A stretch of DNA of 64,000 nucleotides, taken from positions 1 through 64,000 of the forward strand of contig JABXHX010000017.1 of NCBI GenBank assembly GCA_013373385.1. The letters are read 5' to 3'. Made by a program: the position numbers and the translations under genes. Below, one piece after another: positions 14,232 to 24,176 of the stretch. The number at the start of each line of letters is the position of its first letter. Position 1 is the first letter of the stretch. Below the pieces are notes generated by a model that ran no database searches, had not been told where the DNA came from, and was given only the letters and a program-made list of their open reading frames with translations. The DNA is from Flavobacteriaceae bacterium (GTDB taxonomy: Bacteria; Bacteroidota; Bacteroidia; Flavobacteriales; Flavobacteriaceae).

Positions 14232-16880
14232 TTACAGCATAAATCTGTAAGTTGCTTTAACTAAGAAAATATTATGCGCCGTTTGTCCAAAAATATTATC
14301 TCCTAAGCTCCGTAATAAATCGTCCATTGGGTTTCCAGCACGTGTCAATCCTTTAGACCAAACCAAGAATACTTCTGATCCAGGAATATATTCCCATCTT
14401 GCCACTAAGTTCGATTGAAATTGTATGAACGAGAAATTTGGGTTTGCAAAAGAATAATCTGTTGTTGTATCTGTATTTTCATCAACCAAATAGCTATTAG
14501 AATTTGCATCGTAGTTAATTTGATTGTTTGTGTAAGACTGATACCTATCAGAAATATTTGTTGCTAACGAATTTGTAATATATTTAAAGTTGGTATAACG
14601 TCCTCTAGAAATAAAAGGCGAACCATAATACTGAATGGATAAGTTAGGTTTAATCGTATAGTTTAAACGCAGCGACAAGTTAAATGTATCTTGGTCTAAG
14701 CTTGCGTTGATATATCTGGTATTTCCATTAAACGCATTTGTTGTAACATACTGTAATTCTTGGTTGTTAGAATTAATTCTAGCATCAACAGAAATATTTA
14801 GTGAGTTAATAGGGACAAAAGTAATTGTGGTCGAAGCATAGGTTCTTTTAAAACCATTATCTGCTCCATTAGTCTTTCCTCCACGTACTCTAAATTGCAC
14901 TTTTTTACTTTGATCGCTATTGATGTACATATTGTAATCTAAAGAGCTGGGTAAACGTAGCATAGGTCCACCACGTAAAGCTGCATCGGAATAATCTACT
15001 GCTGCATAATGAATATTAAATCCGGTTCTCCAATTGTTATGAAATGTTGCATGAGAGTTGGTATTGACCCCTAAATACGTATGATCGCCTTCAAAGTTCC
15101 AAGACGCATAGTGATTGTAGTTTATTTGCAATCTTCTAAAAACTGAAAATGGTTTTAAAGAGCGATATGCCATCCAATTATAATGCGTAATGTCATCTGC
15201 ATTTCGTTGAAAACCAATATCATTTAACTCTAATTCAGGAGAACGCCAAGTTATCCCAGTATCAAACATAAAATTTCCGCCACCAGATTTTCCAATTTTT
15301 ATATTTCCACCAGTACCTGTTAACGAAGTCCTATTAGGATCTACATTAACATGCTCTGCATCTACTCGCTGAAAATTATGACGTAAACTGGTTTGTGTAT
15401 TATAAATAGCTTCTTTGCTTCCTAGCACTTTGCTCATCACCATATTACCAGCAACATACCAAGTTCTATTATTCCATTGATGCCTAAAGTCTACTCCACT
15501 TGTATAGGCTGCATTATGAATTCCGTTGATATTGGTATCTGATAAATTTCTGTTCGTAGCTGTAAAAATTCCGCCAATTAGCGTATTACTATTGTTGTAT
15601 TCTTTTTGCAATCTGGTTAAAAAGAAGTTGGTAAGCGGTTCAATGGCTTCTTTTCTACGAGTACCATTATTATCTATTTCTGCAAATTCTTTTTGTGTAA
15701 CTGCTTCTAAAATTCCGATTGACAAACCTGATTTTGTTTTTCCAGAAAATTTAGCCGCTCCTAAAATGGTTGTATTTCCAGGTCTGTTAACATACTCACC
15801 AGTACCAGCTGTTGTTCCTCCTTGTGGTTTACGCCCTATTCTTCTTGAATAAAACACATTGTCTCTTGTAAAAGGACCACCTGCTTGAGCTTGCGTAACT
15901 TGATAATCAAAAATGTTCTTGTTCTCAACAAAAAACGGACGCTGTTCTCTTTGGAATATTTGAAATCCGTCTAAGGCAATTGCAGATGGGTCTGCCTCTA
16001 CTTGACCAAAATCTGGATTTACCGTAAAATCTAAAGTCAAATTATTTGTAACACCAATTTTACCATCAATCCCTGCATTTACACTACTTCTTTTTCCTGT
16101 TGCAAAAGGGTTACCGGGTACTTTCTCAAATTTTTCTGTTTGTCCAACTACATAAGGTTGAATTTCTAATTGTTTTTGAGGTTTGATATTTTTAATTCCA
16201 TGCAACTCACCTAAGTTACTTACCCAACCTGGTAAATCTCTTGGAATTCTTTGCCAAATAGAACGCTCGTTTTCTCTAAAATTATTTCTGTGCATTTGCA
16301 AACCCCAAACTTGTTCTTCTTTGTCTGAAAAACGTACTTGTGTAAACGGAATTTTCATTTCTGCGGTCCAACCTTCTTCATCTATCTTAGTCTTTGCGTA
16401 CCAAATTGGGTTCCAGCTATTATCCCAATTGTTTCCATTTTGCGATATAGCCTCCTCTCCTTTTACTCCTGCTGCTGTAATGGTAAAAGCAAAACCAGTT
16501 CTTAAATCGTGGTAACTATCAAAATTTACTTCAACCCAATCTCCTGCATTACCATCTCTACGCGACAATCTATTTACAATTTTATCTGGCTCAGTATCAT
16601 AACAACGTACGGCTATATATATGTTCTTTTCGTCATAAATAATTTTGAATTTTGTTTTCTGTGCTGGTTCTTTCCCTTCATCGGGCATCCATTGTTTAAA
16701 ATCGCCAGCCCATGCAACAGCATTCCATGTTTCATCGTTAATATTACCATCAATAATGGGTGCAGTAGTGACTTTTTTTGTGTTGTAGATTCTTTTCGGA
16801 ACTTTTGTTATTGTAGATTCTTGACCAAATGCAACAGTACATATACATAAAGAAAGAATCAATGAGAATTGTCTAATCAT
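14232..16880 (-). CDS. DUF5916 outer-membrane protein with CBM9-like domain (copy 1)
   Basis: 882 aa with an SPI signal (SLILSLCICTVAFG, cleavage before QES). Residues about 35-230 are the carbohydrate-binding family 9-like sandwich typical of DUF5916 proteins (APIIDGNINDETWNAV, EGWTAEMKIPFTQVRF), followed by the DUF5916 part with strands of an outer-membrane barrel (DFTVNPDFGQVEADPSAI, QREQRPFFVENKNIF) to a C-terminal YRFML. The family is common in Bacteroidota and its role is unproven. It is the downstream member of a tandem pair with 17043-19658; the 162-bp gap suggests separate transcription. Domain call secure, function open. Confidence 0.8.
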   Translation of the reverse strand: MIRQFSLILSLCICTVAFGQESTITKVPKRIYNTKKVTTAPIIDGNINDETWNAVAWAGDFKQWMPDEGKEPAQKTKFKIIYDEKNIYIAVRCYDTEPDKIVNRLSRRDGNAGDWVEVNFDSYHDLRTGFAFTITAAGVKGEEAISQNGNNWDNSWNPIWYAKTKIDEEGWTAEMKIPFTQVRFSDKEEQVWGLQMHRNNFRENERSIWQRIPRDLPGWVSNLGELHGIKNIKPQKQLEIQPYVVGQTEKFEKVPGNPFATGKRSSVNAGIDGKIGVTNNLTLDFTVNPDFGQVEADPSAIALDGFQIFQREQRPFFVENKNIFDYQVTQAQAGGPFTRDNVFYSRRIGRKPQGGTTAGTGEYVNRPGNTTILGAAKFSGKTKSGLSIGILEAVTQKEFAEIDNNGTRRKEAIEPLTNFFLTRLQKEYNNSNTLIGGIFTATNRNLSDTNINGIHNAAYTSGVDFRHQWNNRTWYVAGNMVMSKVLGSKEAIYNTQTSLRHNFQRVDAEHVNVDPNRTSLTGTGGNIKIGKSGGGNFMFDTGITWRSPELELNDIGFQRNADDITHYNWMAYRSLKPFSVFRRLQINYNHYASWNFEGDHTYLGVNTNSHATFHNNWRTGFNIHYAAVDYSDAALRGGPMLRLPSSLDYNMYINSDQSKKVQFRVRGGKTNGADNGFKRTYASTTITFVPINSLNISVDARINSNNQELQYVTTNAFNGNTRYINASLDQDTFNLSLRLNYTIKPNLSIQYYGSPFISRGRYTNFKYITNSLATNISDRYQSYTNNQINYDANSNSYLVDENTDTTTDYSFANPNFSFIQFQSNLVARWEYIPGSEVFLVWSKGLTRAGNPMDDLLRSLGDNIFGQTAHNIFLVKATYRFML

Positions 16881-17042
16881 TTTAATAGTTGAATTGATTG
16901 CTTGTAAAAAGTATTTTTTACAAAGACTTCATGATTAACAGAAGTGTTACAAATTAAACTCTCTACAGTCCTTATTCTGTCTTAATGTTATGTTAATAAT
17001 TTAATAAAAAAAGTTAAAGCTAGGCCAAGCTAAAGGTAAATA

Positions 17043-19658
17043 TTACCTTAAAAACCTATAGGTTAGCTTAAATAAAAAGGTATTATCTGCTCTTTTATTA
17101 AAGATTAAATTATCTACTGTACTTGTTAAAGATTCTGAACCATCACCAAACTTTGTTGCTCCATTAGACCAAACCAAGAACATTTCTGAGCCAGGGATAT
17201 ATTCCCATCTTACAACTAAATTAGATCTAAATTGCGCAAAAGTAAAGTTTGGGTTTTTAAATCTATAATCTTCTACATTGTCGCCATTTTCATCTACAGA
17301 AAACTCTTTACCAATTGCTGTAATTTGATTGGGTGTATACCATTGTACTCTATCGTTTAAATTTTCTGCAGTTGCATTTGTTACATAATTAAAATTGGTA
17401 TAAGTACCTCTTGTAATAAATGGCGAACCATAAAACTGAACCGACAGATTAGGATTGATACTATAATTAATTCGTAAAGATGTATCCCAAGTTTTTTGAT
17501 CTATTTCTCCTAAAATATATCTAGAAGTACTACCAAAACTCTTTTGACTTACATATTGAGTTCTGTTAGGATTCAAATTATAAGTGGTTTGAAAAGCAAA
17601 ACTTAACGAATTGATCGGTTGATAATTAAACCTAAAGACTCTTCTCTTAAATGCAAAGTTTTGTTGTTTTGACCTGCTTTCAATCAAACCAATTGTAAAG
17701 TTTACTTTTTTACTTTGATCTGATCCAAAAAACAAAAACATAAAGTTTTCTTCAGAAAATCTCCATCTTGGTCCGCCACGTAAAAACGTATTGTTAAAAA
17801 TTCTTGGTTTATGCCCCAAACCAAATTCAGTCCACCAATTATTTTTCCAGTTTACATTGGTCTGTAGCTCTAACTGAAAACTATTGTAATTCCCTTCAAA
17901 ATCATACGTAGAAGATTGCTCTAGTTTTACCATAGCTCTCCTAAACGTTTTGGTAGGCTTTAATGTTTGATAGCTCACATCTGCATACTGAAATATTTCG
18001 TCTGCTTGTCTTAAAAACCCAATATCATTAAGTTCTAATTCTGGCGATCTCCATGTTAACGCACCTGCATAACGCCAATTACCTCCACCAGATTTTCCTG
18101 CCACAAATTTACCTCCTGTTCCCGTCAGTGAAGTTCTTGTAGGGTCTACATTTACATGACTTGCGTCTACTCGCTGAAAAAGATGTGTTAACGAACGTTG
18201 TGTTACCTCTATAGCTGTTGTGCTTCCTGAAACTTTACTCATGATTATATTTCCATCAATAAAGTAATTTCTATTTTTCCATTGATGCTTAAAATCAATT
18301 CCAGCTGTGTATGCAGATGTATGCAAGTAATCAAATTTACCTTCTAAATTTCTATTAGTTGCAGTAAAAATTCCTCCTAAATACGAATTGTTATTATTAA
18401 AATCTTTTTGTGCTCTTAGTACCAAATAATTTGTGAGTGGTTCTACAAGTTCTTCCTTTCTACTTCCATTAGTATCTATTGTTGCGTACTCTTTAGCTGT
18501 AACAGTTTCTAAGACTCCAATAGACCAACCATTTTGGGTTTTCCCAGAAAACTTTGCAGCACCTAGAATTGTTGTATTTTTTGGAGTTTTTGCGTATTCT
18601 CCAGAATTTAAACTTGGTCTGCCGTGTGGGTTTCTACCAATTCGTCTACTATAAAATAAGTTATCTTGACCATTGGCAAATTCATAATCAAAAATATTTT
18701 TGTTTTCTACGAAAAATGGACGCTGCTCTTTTAAAAATATTTGAAATCCGTCTAAAGAAAATGCTCCAGGGTCAGCTTCTACCTGACCAAAATCTGGGTT
18801 GATAGTTAGGTCTAGTGTCAAATCATTGGTTACACCAATTTTGGCATCTATACCGCCATTTAATTTAAAATCGCTACCATCTCTAAATGGGTTTCCTGCT
18901 TCTGCTTGATAAGAATCAAACTGCAATACAGTAAATGGTTGAATTTCTAATTGCCTTTGCGGTATCAAATCTTTTAAACCGTGTAACTCTCCAGATTCAC
19001 TGATAAATCCTGCCGAACCTGCCGGAATTCGGTTCCAAACCGAACGTTCGTTTTTTCTAAAAAATTGTCTGATTAGGTTTAAACCCCAAACTTGTTCTTT
19101 TGCATTTCCAAAACGCAATTGGCTAAATGGAATTTTCATTTCTGCGCTCCAACCATCTTTATTTATTTTTGCTTTAGTATACCAAACGGGGTTCCAACTA
19201 TCATCCCAGTTATTTCCATTCTGAGTTACAATCTCATCCCCTTTTACTCCTGCAGCAGTAGTTGTAAAAACAAATGCTGTTCGTTTATCGTGGTAACTAT
19301 CAATCAATACATTTACTCTATCTCCTTGAAAACTATCTCTTCTAGCCAGTCTTTTTTCAATCTTATTTGGTTCTTTGTCAAACGCTTGTATTGCTATATA
19401 CAAAAACTTGGTATCGTACAAAATTTTAAATCTCGTTTGCGATGTTGGCGGAGTATTTTCGTCTGGATCATTTTCTATAAAATCATTACCCCATGGTACA
19501 TTATTCCAGCAAGCATCATCTAAAACACCATCTATTTTAGGGGCTTTAGAGTTATTATTAAACTTTGTAATGTATTTTTTCTTAGTGGTTTCTTGACTAA
19601 TGGTAAGTTGAACGCTAAAAAAAGTTAGTAAGAGTAAGATGGATTGTAATCCTTTCAT
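17043..19658 (-). CDS. DUF5916 outer-membrane protein with CBM9-like domain (copy 2)
   Basis: 871 aa. The ORF track starts at 19712, but the methionine at 19658 opens a proper SPI signal (MKGLQSILLLLTFFSVQLTI, cleavage after S before QE), so I use it. CBM9-like domain about 30-225 (APKIDGVLDDACWNNV, DGWSAEMKIPFSQLRF) and DUF5916 barrel to the end (KLTYRFLR). It aligns with copy 1 along the whole length, sharing blocks such as NPDFGQVEADPGAFSLDGFQ and EYIPGSEMFLVWS, so the pair is an old tandem duplication. Both may act on or import glycans or glycopeptides at the surface; that is inference from the CBM9 fold only. Confidence 0.8.
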   Translation of the reverse strand: MKGLQSILLLLTFFSVQLTISQETTKKKYITKFNNNSKAPKIDGVLDDACWNNVPWGNDFIENDPDENTPPTSQTRFKILYDTKFLYIAIQAFDKEPNKIEKRLARRDSFQGDRVNVLIDSYHDKRTAFVFTTTAAGVKGDEIVTQNGNNWDDSWNPVWYTKAKINKDGWSAEMKIPFSQLRFGNAKEQVWGLNLIRQFFRKNERSVWNRIPAGSAGFISESGELHGLKDLIPQRQLEIQPFTVLQFDSYQAEAGNPFRDGSDFKLNGGIDAKIGVTNDLTLDLTINPDFGQVEADPGAFSLDGFQIFLKEQRPFFVENKNIFDYEFANGQDNLFYSRRIGRNPHGRPSLNSGEYAKTPKNTTILGAAKFSGKTQNGWSIGVLETVTAKEYATIDTNGSRKEELVEPLTNYLVLRAQKDFNNNNSYLGGIFTATNRNLEGKFDYLHTSAYTAGIDFKHQWKNRNYFIDGNIIMSKVSGSTTAIEVTQRSLTHLFQRVDASHVNVDPTRTSLTGTGGKFVAGKSGGGNWRYAGALTWRSPELELNDIGFLRQADEIFQYADVSYQTLKPTKTFRRAMVKLEQSSTYDFEGNYNSFQLELQTNVNWKNNWWTEFGLGHKPRIFNNTFLRGGPRWRFSEENFMFLFFGSDQSKKVNFTIGLIESRSKQQNFAFKRRVFRFNYQPINSLSFAFQTTYNLNPNRTQYVSQKSFGSTSRYILGEIDQKTWDTSLRINYSINPNLSVQFYGSPFITRGTYTNFNYVTNATAENLNDRVQWYTPNQITAIGKEFSVDENGDNVEDYRFKNPNFTFAQFRSNLVVRWEYIPGSEMFLVWSNGATKFGDGSESLTSTVDNLIFNKRADNTFLFKLTYRFLR

Positions 19659-19780
19659 TCGTATATTTTTTTGGTGATTGATTTTACGACGCCACAAAAT
19701 TACAAAACCCACGTCTTAATAATTTGTTAATTGTTTTGTAAGCCTTTAAAAATCAACAACAAATTAAATTACAACTATGT

Positions 19781-19810
19781 TTGTTGTTTTGCTTTTTAGT
19801 TGTACCTTTG
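19781..19810 (+). promoter_or_regulatory. Promoter of rplM-rpsI
   Basis: TTG 19781-19783, 19-bp spacer, TACCTTTG 19803-19810. Transcription would begin near 19814, leaving a leader of about 50 nt before the rplM ATG at 19867. Confidence 0.65.
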
Positions 19811-19866
19811 CAGACCTTTTTTAAGGGAAAATTTTTATTTATTAATTGACAAAAACTAAAAGTGTA

Positions 19867-20322
19867 ATGAACACATTAAGTTACAAAACAGTATCAGCAA
19901 ACAAAGAGACTGCTAATAAAGAGTGGTTGGTTGTTGATGCGGACGGGCAAACATTGGGTCGTCTTGCTTCTAAAGTAGCAATGCTAATTAGAGGAAAATA
20001 CAAAACCAACTTTACGCCGCATGTAGATTGTGGTGATAACGTTGTAGTAATCAACGCAGACAAAATTAACCTCACTGGTAATAAATGGTCTGACAAATCG
20101 TACATCCGTCACACAGGATATCCTGGTGGACAGAGATCGTTAACTGCTAAAGAAATGTTTGACAAAGACCCTGCAAGGTTAGTTGAAAAAGCAGTAAAAG
20201 GAATGTTACCTAAAAATAAATTAGGTAGTGCATTGTTTAGAAATTTATATGTATATGCCGGCGCTGAGCACAACCAAACAGCTCAAAACCCAAAAGCAAT
20301 TAACCTTAACGATCTTAAATAA
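19867..20322 (+). CDS. rplM: Ribosomal protein L13
   Basis: 151 aa from the ATG at 19867. The ORF track opens upstream at 19846, but L13 proteins begin near this ATG ([13 protein letters not shown]), and the promoter leaves room for it. Family blocks: [16 protein letters not shown], the KINLTGNKW segment, RHTGYPGG and [13 protein letters not shown]13 is an early-assembling protein of the 50S subunit. Its stop overlaps the start of rpsI by one base (TAATG), the conserved L13-S9 operon order of bacteria. Confidence 0.97.
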   Translation: MNTLSYKTVSANKETANKEWLVVDADGQTLGRLASKVAMLIRGKYKTNFTPHVDCGDNVVVINADKINLTGNKWSDKSYIRHTGYPGGQRSLTAKEMFDKDPARLVEKAVKGMLPKNKLGSALFRNLYVYAGAEHNQTAQNPKAINLNDLK

Positions 20323-20708
20323 TGGAAACAGTACACAAAATAGGTAGAAGAAAAACAGCTGTTGCACGTGTATATCTTTCTGAAGGAAAAGGAAATATCA
20401 CAATCAACAAAAGAGAGTTTACAAATTATTTTACAACTCCAACGTTGCAATACAAAGTACAACAACCTTTACAATTAACAGACACTTTAGTATCTTACGA
20501 TATTAAAGTAAATGTTTTTGGAGGTGGTGTAACTGGTCAAGCAGAAGCAATTCGTTTAGCAATTACTAGAGCATTAGTTGCAATAAATGAAGAGCACAAA
20601 GCAATCTTAAAACCAGAAGGATTATTGACAAGAGATCCAAGAATGGTAGAAAGAAAAAAATACGGTCAGAAAAAAGCAAGAAAAAAATTCCAATTCTCGA
20701 AACGTTAA
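20322..20708 (+). CDS. rpsI: Ribosomal protein S9
   Basis: 128 aa. The N-terminus [20 protein letters not shown] and the basic C-terminal tail [12 protein letters not shown] are diagnostic; the last Arg of S9 reaches the P-site tRNA in the 30S subunit. The ATG overlaps the rplM stop by one base, so translation is coupled. A 146-bp gap with a hairpin follows before rpsB. Confidence 0.97.
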   Translation: METVHKIGRRKTAVARVYLSEGKGNITINKREFTNYFTTPTLQYKVQQPLQLTDTLVSYDIKVNVFGGGVTGQAEAIRLAITRALVAINEEHKAILKPEGLLTRDPRMVERKKYGQKKARKKFQFSKR

Positions 20709-20795
20709 TAGTTTTTTTGAAATTATTTCAGAATATCTATACAAACGTAGTAGCGAATTGTTCATTTATTATTAAATAAACAGTTTAGCATCTAA

Positions 20796-20830
20796 ATATC
20801 TAAGACTCAAAAAAAAGACTACTTAGATAT
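20796..20830 (+). promoter_or_regulatory. Hairpin in rpsB leader
   Basis: Perfect 9-bp stem ATATCTAAG (20796-20804) / CTTAGATAT (20822-20830) with a 17-nt A-rich loop, ending 24 nt before the rpsB ATG. It has no T-run and is AT-rich, so it is more likely an mRNA leader structure than a terminator. Ribosomal-protein leaders often bind their own product; S2 binding here is an untested guess. Confidence 0.4.
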
Positions 20831-20854
20831 TGCTACATTAAAAGAAAGTAAACA

Positions 20855-21622
20855 ATGGCAAACGTAAACATTAAAGAATTACTAGATAGTGGAGTGCATT
20901 TTGGGCACTTAACTAGAAAATGGGATCCGAACATGGCTCCTTACATTTATACAGAGCGTAATGGTGTGCACATCATCGACTTGTATAAAACAGCTGCAAA
21001 AATTGAAGAAACTGCTGCTGCGTTAGAAAAAATTGCTAACTCAGGTAGAAAAATTTTATTTGTTGCAACTAAAAAACAAGCAAAAGATATCGTTGCTGAA
21101 AAAGCAAAAGCTGTAAACATGCCTTACATCACAGAAAGATGGCCAGGTGGAATGTTAACTAACTTTGTAACTATCAGAAAGGCAGTTAAAAAAATGTCTT
21201 CTATTGATAGAATGAAACAAGACGGTTCTTTTGACGCTTTATCTAAAAGAGAAAAATTACAGATTAACCGTCAACGTGAAAAATTAGAAAAGAACTTAGG
21301 TTCTATTTCTGATATGACGCGTTTACCAGGAGCATTATTTGTAGTTGATGTTAAAAAAGAGCACATTGCAATTGCAGAAGCTCAAAAATTAAACATACCA
21401 ATCTTTGCAATGGTTGATACCAACTCAGATCCAAGACCAATTGATTTTGTAATTCCATCTAACGATGACGCTTCTAAATCTATTGATAAAGTATTGAGCT
21501 ATATCACTGATGCCGTTGCAAACGGATTAGCTGAAAGAAAAGCAGGAAAAGAAAAGGCAAAAGCTGAAAAAGAAGCTCCAGCTGCAGAGGCTAAAGAAGC
21601 AACTACAGAAGAAGCTAAATAA
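20855..21622 (+). CDS. rpsB: Ribosomal protein S2
   Basis: 255 aa, of usual length. Blocks: LLDSGVHFGHLTRKWDPNM, YIYTERNGVHIIDLYKT, TERWPGGMLTNF, LPGALFVVDVKKEHIAI and DTNSDPRPIDFVIPSNDDA. S2 joins the 30S subunit late and binds S1. The C-terminus is an Ala/Glu/Lys-rich tail (about 228-255). It is followed by a hairpin terminator and then tsf, the common S2-EF-Ts order. The leader hairpin (20796-20830) is a candidate control element. Confidence 0.97.
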   Translation: MANVNIKELLDSGVHFGHLTRKWDPNMAPYIYTERNGVHIIDLYKTAAKIEETAAALEKIANSGRKILFVATKKQAKDIVAEKAKAVNMPYITERWPGGMLTNFVTIRKAVKKMSSIDRMKQDGSFDALSKREKLQINRQREKLEKNLGSISDMTRLPGALFVVDVKKEHIAIAEAQKLNIPIFAMVDTNSDPRPIDFVIPSNDDASKSIDKVLSYITDAVANGLAERKAGKEKAKAEKEAPAAEAKEATTEEAK

Positions 21623-21644
21623 TTAAAAGAATTCATAAATCTTA

Positions 21645-21677
21645 AAACCTTTCTAACCAAAAATTAGAAAGGTTTTT
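21645..21677 (+). terminator. Intrinsic terminator between rpsB and tsf
   Basis: Stem AAACCTTTCTAA/TTAGAAAGGTTT with loop CCAAAAA and a T5 tail, 19 bp before the tsf start. It probably reduces read-through from rpsB, since no separate tsf promoter is obvious in the remaining gap. Confidence 0.75.
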
Positions 21678-21695
21678 ACAAAATAAAAAAGTGAC

Positions 21696-22661
21696 ATGGC
21701 AAATATAAGTGCTGCAGACGTAAAAAAATTAAGAGAAGCTACTGGTGCTGGAATGATGGATTGTAAAAAAGCATTGGTTGAAGCTGAAGGTGATTTTGAT
21801 AAAGCAATTGAAGTATTACGTAAAAAAGGTCAGAAAGTAGCTGCAAAAAGAGCTGACAGAGAGTCTTCTGAAGGTGTTGCAATTACAAAAATTAACGATG
21901 AGAATACTATTGGTGTTGCAATCGTATTGGCTTGTGAGACTGACTTCGTTGCTAAAAATGATTCATTTAAAGAACTAGCTAGTCAATTTGTAAACATCGC
22001 ATTTAATCACACTAGCAAAGAAGATTTTTTAGCTGCTGATTTTGGAGGAATGACAGTTGCTGAAAAATTAATTGAGCAAACAGGAGTTATCGGTGAAAAA
22101 ATTGATATCACTGCATTTGAAAGAGTTGAAGCTCCTTTTGTAGGATCTTATACACACGGTGGTAAAATTGCAGCTATTGTTGGTTTAACTGCTGCTGTTG
22201 ATAATGCAGATGTGTTGACTAAAGATTTAGCAATGCAAATTGCCTCTATGGGTGCAACTACTTTATCTTACAAAGATTTTGACCCTGCATATGTAGCTGC
22301 TGAAACTGAAGCTAGAATTGCTGTTATCGAAAAAGAAAATATTGAGCTAGGAAGATTAGGTAAAACATTAAAGAATGTACCTCAGTACATTTCTATGTCT
22401 CAATTAACTGATGAGGTTTTAGCTAAAGCTGAAGAAGATGCGAAATCAGAATTAAAAGCTGAAGGAAAACCAGAGCAAATTTGGGACAGAATCTTGCCTG
22501 GAAAAATGGAAAGATTTATTTCTGATAACACTACATTAGATCAAGAACAATGTTTATTAGATCAAAACTTCATCAAAGATGAAAAGAAAAGTGTTGCTGA
22601 TTATATCAAAGCATATGGAGATGTTGCTGTAAGTACTTTTAAAAGAGTTACTTTAGGGTAA
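21696..22661 (+). CDS. tsf: Translation elongation factor Ts
   Basis: 321 aa. The N-terminal UBA-like domain carries [17 protein letters not shown]; the core contains the TDF loop in [13 protein letters not shown] that displaces Mg2+ from EF-Tu, so the nucleotide-exchange function is intact. The length is slightly above E. coli EF-Ts (283 aa), as is usual in Bacteroidota. It lies 73 bp after rpsB, separated by an intrinsic terminator, and is followed by another. Confidence 0.96.
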   Translation: MANISAADVKKLREATGAGMMDCKKALVEAEGDFDKAIEVLRKKGQKVAAKRADRESSEGVAITKINDENTIGVAIVLACETDFVAKNDSFKELASQFVNIAFNHTSKEDFLAADFGGMTVAEKLIEQTGVIGEKIDITAFERVEAPFVGSYTHGGKIAAIVGLTAAVDNADVLTKDLAMQIASMGATTLSYKDFDPAYVAAETEARIAVIEKENIELGRLGKTLKNVPQYISMSQLTDEVLAKAEEDAKSELKAEGKPEQIWDRILPGKMERFISDNTTLDQEQCLLDQNFIKDEKKSVADYIKAYGDVAVSTFKRVTLG

Positions 22662-22685
22662 TAACATTTCTTTATTTACCATATT

Positions 22686-22716
22686 AAAAACCAACCTTTT
22701 TAGGTTGGTTTTTTTA
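22686..22716 (+). terminator. Intrinsic terminator after tsf
   Basis: Stem AAAAACCAACC/GGTTGGTTTTT with loop TTTTTA and a T7 tail. It ends the ribosomal cluster before the pyrH promoter. Confidence 0.85.
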
Positions 22717-22763
22717 TTTCTAAAATCCTAAGAAGCATCCTGTATTGCTTTAACGGAAATTCT

Positions 22764-22771
22764 TATATTTG
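22764..22771 (+). promoter_or_regulatory. -7 box TATATTTG of pyrH
   Basis: TANNTTTG match with TTG at 22745-22747 (16-bp spacer, a little short). The pyrH ATG is 20 bp downstream. Confidence 0.5.
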
Positions 22772-22790
22772 CAGAACTTTCAATAAAACT

Positions 22791-23501
22791 ATGCAATACA
22801 AAAGAATCCTTTTAAAATTAAGCGGTGAAGCTTTGATGGGTGATAAACAATACGGAATTGACCCACAACGCCTATCAGAATATGCAAAAGAAATAAAACA
22901 AGTAGTAGATAAAGGTATTGAAGTAGCCATCGTTATCGGTGGAGGAAATATTTTTAGAGGCTTGGCAGGTGCAAGTAACGGTATGGATCGCGTACAGGGA
23001 GATCATATGGGAATGTTAGCTACTTGCATCAATGGTTTAGCTTTGCAAAGTGCACTAGAAGATGAAGGTATTTATACGCGACTGCAAACTGCCATTGAAA
23101 TTAAAGAAATAGCAGAACCGTATATTAGAAGAAGAGCAAATCGTCATTTAGAAAAAGGGAGAGTTGTTATTTTTGGAGGTGGTACTGGAAACCCTTATTT
23201 TACAACTGATACAGCAGCAGTACTTAGAGCTATTGAAATTAATGCAGATGCTATCTTAAAAGGAACACGTGTTGACGGTATTTACACCTCTGATCCAGAA
23301 AAAAATAAAGACGCAAGAAAATTCGAAAACATTACCTTTAAAGAAGTAATGGAAAAAGGCTTAAAAGTAATGGACATGACGGCATTTACTTTAAGCGAAG
23401 AAAATAAATTACCTATTATTGTTTTTGATATGAATACAAACGGAAACTTATTAAAATTAGTTTCCGGAGAAAAAATAGGTACAGTTGTTGATAACCAATA
23501 A
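22791..23501 (+). CDS. pyrH: Uridylate kinase (UMP kinase)
   Basis: 236 aa, amino-acid kinase fold. Blocks: [15 protein letters not shown] (phosphate loop), [51 protein letters not shown] (shown in part) and [12 protein letters not shown]. It phosphorylates UMP to UDP in the cytoplasm for nucleotide and cell-wall precursor supply. It is 15 bp before frr, the pyrH-frr order kept in most bacteria. Confidence 0.97.
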   Translation: MQYKRILLKLSGEALMGDKQYGIDPQRLSEYAKEIKQVVDKGIEVAIVIGGGNIFRGLAGASNGMDRVQGDHMGMLATCINGLALQSALEDEGIYTRLQTAIEIKEIAEPYIRRRANRHLEKGRVVIFGGGTGNPYFTTDTAAVLRAIEINADAILKGTRVDGIYTSDPEKNKDARKFENITFKEVMEKGLKVMDMTAFTLSEENKLPIIVFDMNTNGNLLKLVSGEKIGTVVDNQ

Positions 23502-23516
23502 GCAAATTTTTTAACA

Positions 23517-24071
23517 ATGAACGAAGAAATAGAATTCATTTTAGACTCAGCAAAAGAACTAATGCAAAATGCTGTAGACCATTTAGTTAAAGAACTTAGA
23601 GCAATTAGAGCAGGAAAAGCTACACCAGCAATGTTAACAACCGTTACTGTTGATTATTATGGATCACAAACTCCATTAGGTCAGGTTGCAAATGTTAACA
23701 CTCCAGATGCAAGAACAATTAGCATCCAACCATGGGAGAAAAACATGTTACAAGAAATTGAAAAAGCAATTATGGTTGCCAATTTAGGTTTTAACCCAAT
23801 GAATAACGGAGAAACCATTATTATTAATGTTCCGCCTTTAACAGAAGAAAGACGTAAAGATTTAGCAAAACAAGCAAAATCTGAAGCAGAACATGCAAAA
23901 GTGGGTGTTAGAAATGCAAGAAAAGAAGCAAATAATGAAATCAAAAAATTAGACATTTCAGACGATATGAAAAAGAATACTGAAATGGATGTACAAATAC
24001 TAACAGATAATTTTGTTGCAAAAGTTGATGAGTTATTTGCTGTAAAAGAAAAAGAAATCATGACAGTATAA
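23517..24071 (+). CDS. frr: Ribosome recycling factor
   Basis: 184 aa, the standard length. Blocks: HLVKELRAIRAGKATPAML (first helix of the three-helix bundle), the hinge with QPWEKNMLQEIEKAI, and PPLTEERRKDLAKQAK. It splits post-termination ribosomes with EF-G. It follows pyrH by 15 bp and ends before a strong terminator. Confidence 0.97.
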   Translation: MNEEIEFILDSAKELMQNAVDHLVKELRAIRAGKATPAMLTTVTVDYYGSQTPLGQVANVNTPDARTISIQPWEKNMLQEIEKAIMVANLGFNPMNNGETIIINVPPLTEERRKDLAKQAKSEAEHAKVGVRNARKEANNEIKKLDISDDMKKNTEMDVQILTDNFVAKVDELFAVKEKEIMTV

Positions 24072-24099
24072 CTTACTGTTGATTTAATAAAACATTAAG

Positions 24100-24128
24100 A
24101 AAAGAGTGTAACAATACACTCTTTTTTT
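24100..24128 (+). terminator. Intrinsic terminator after frr
   Basis: Stem AAAGAGTGTA/TACACTCTTT with loop ACAA and a T7 tail. It closes the pyrH-frr transcript. Confidence 0.85.
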
Positions 24129-24153
24129 ATACCTGTTGTTCTGAAACATTTGC

Positions 24154-24161
24154 TACCTTTG
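24154..24161 (+). promoter_or_regulatory. -7 box TACCTTTG of RND exporter gene
   Basis: TANNTTTG match 15 bp before the ATG at 24177, so the leader would be about 12 nt. A TTG at 24136-24138 is a somewhat close -33 candidate (15-bp spacer). Confidence 0.5.
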
Positions 24162-24176
24162 CATAAATTTTTTTAG

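Noticed and set aside
16509-16850. 113-aa and other ORFs opposite the DUF5916 genes
   Set aside because: Antisense shadows of secure genes; Cys/Phe-rich composition typical of reverse frames.
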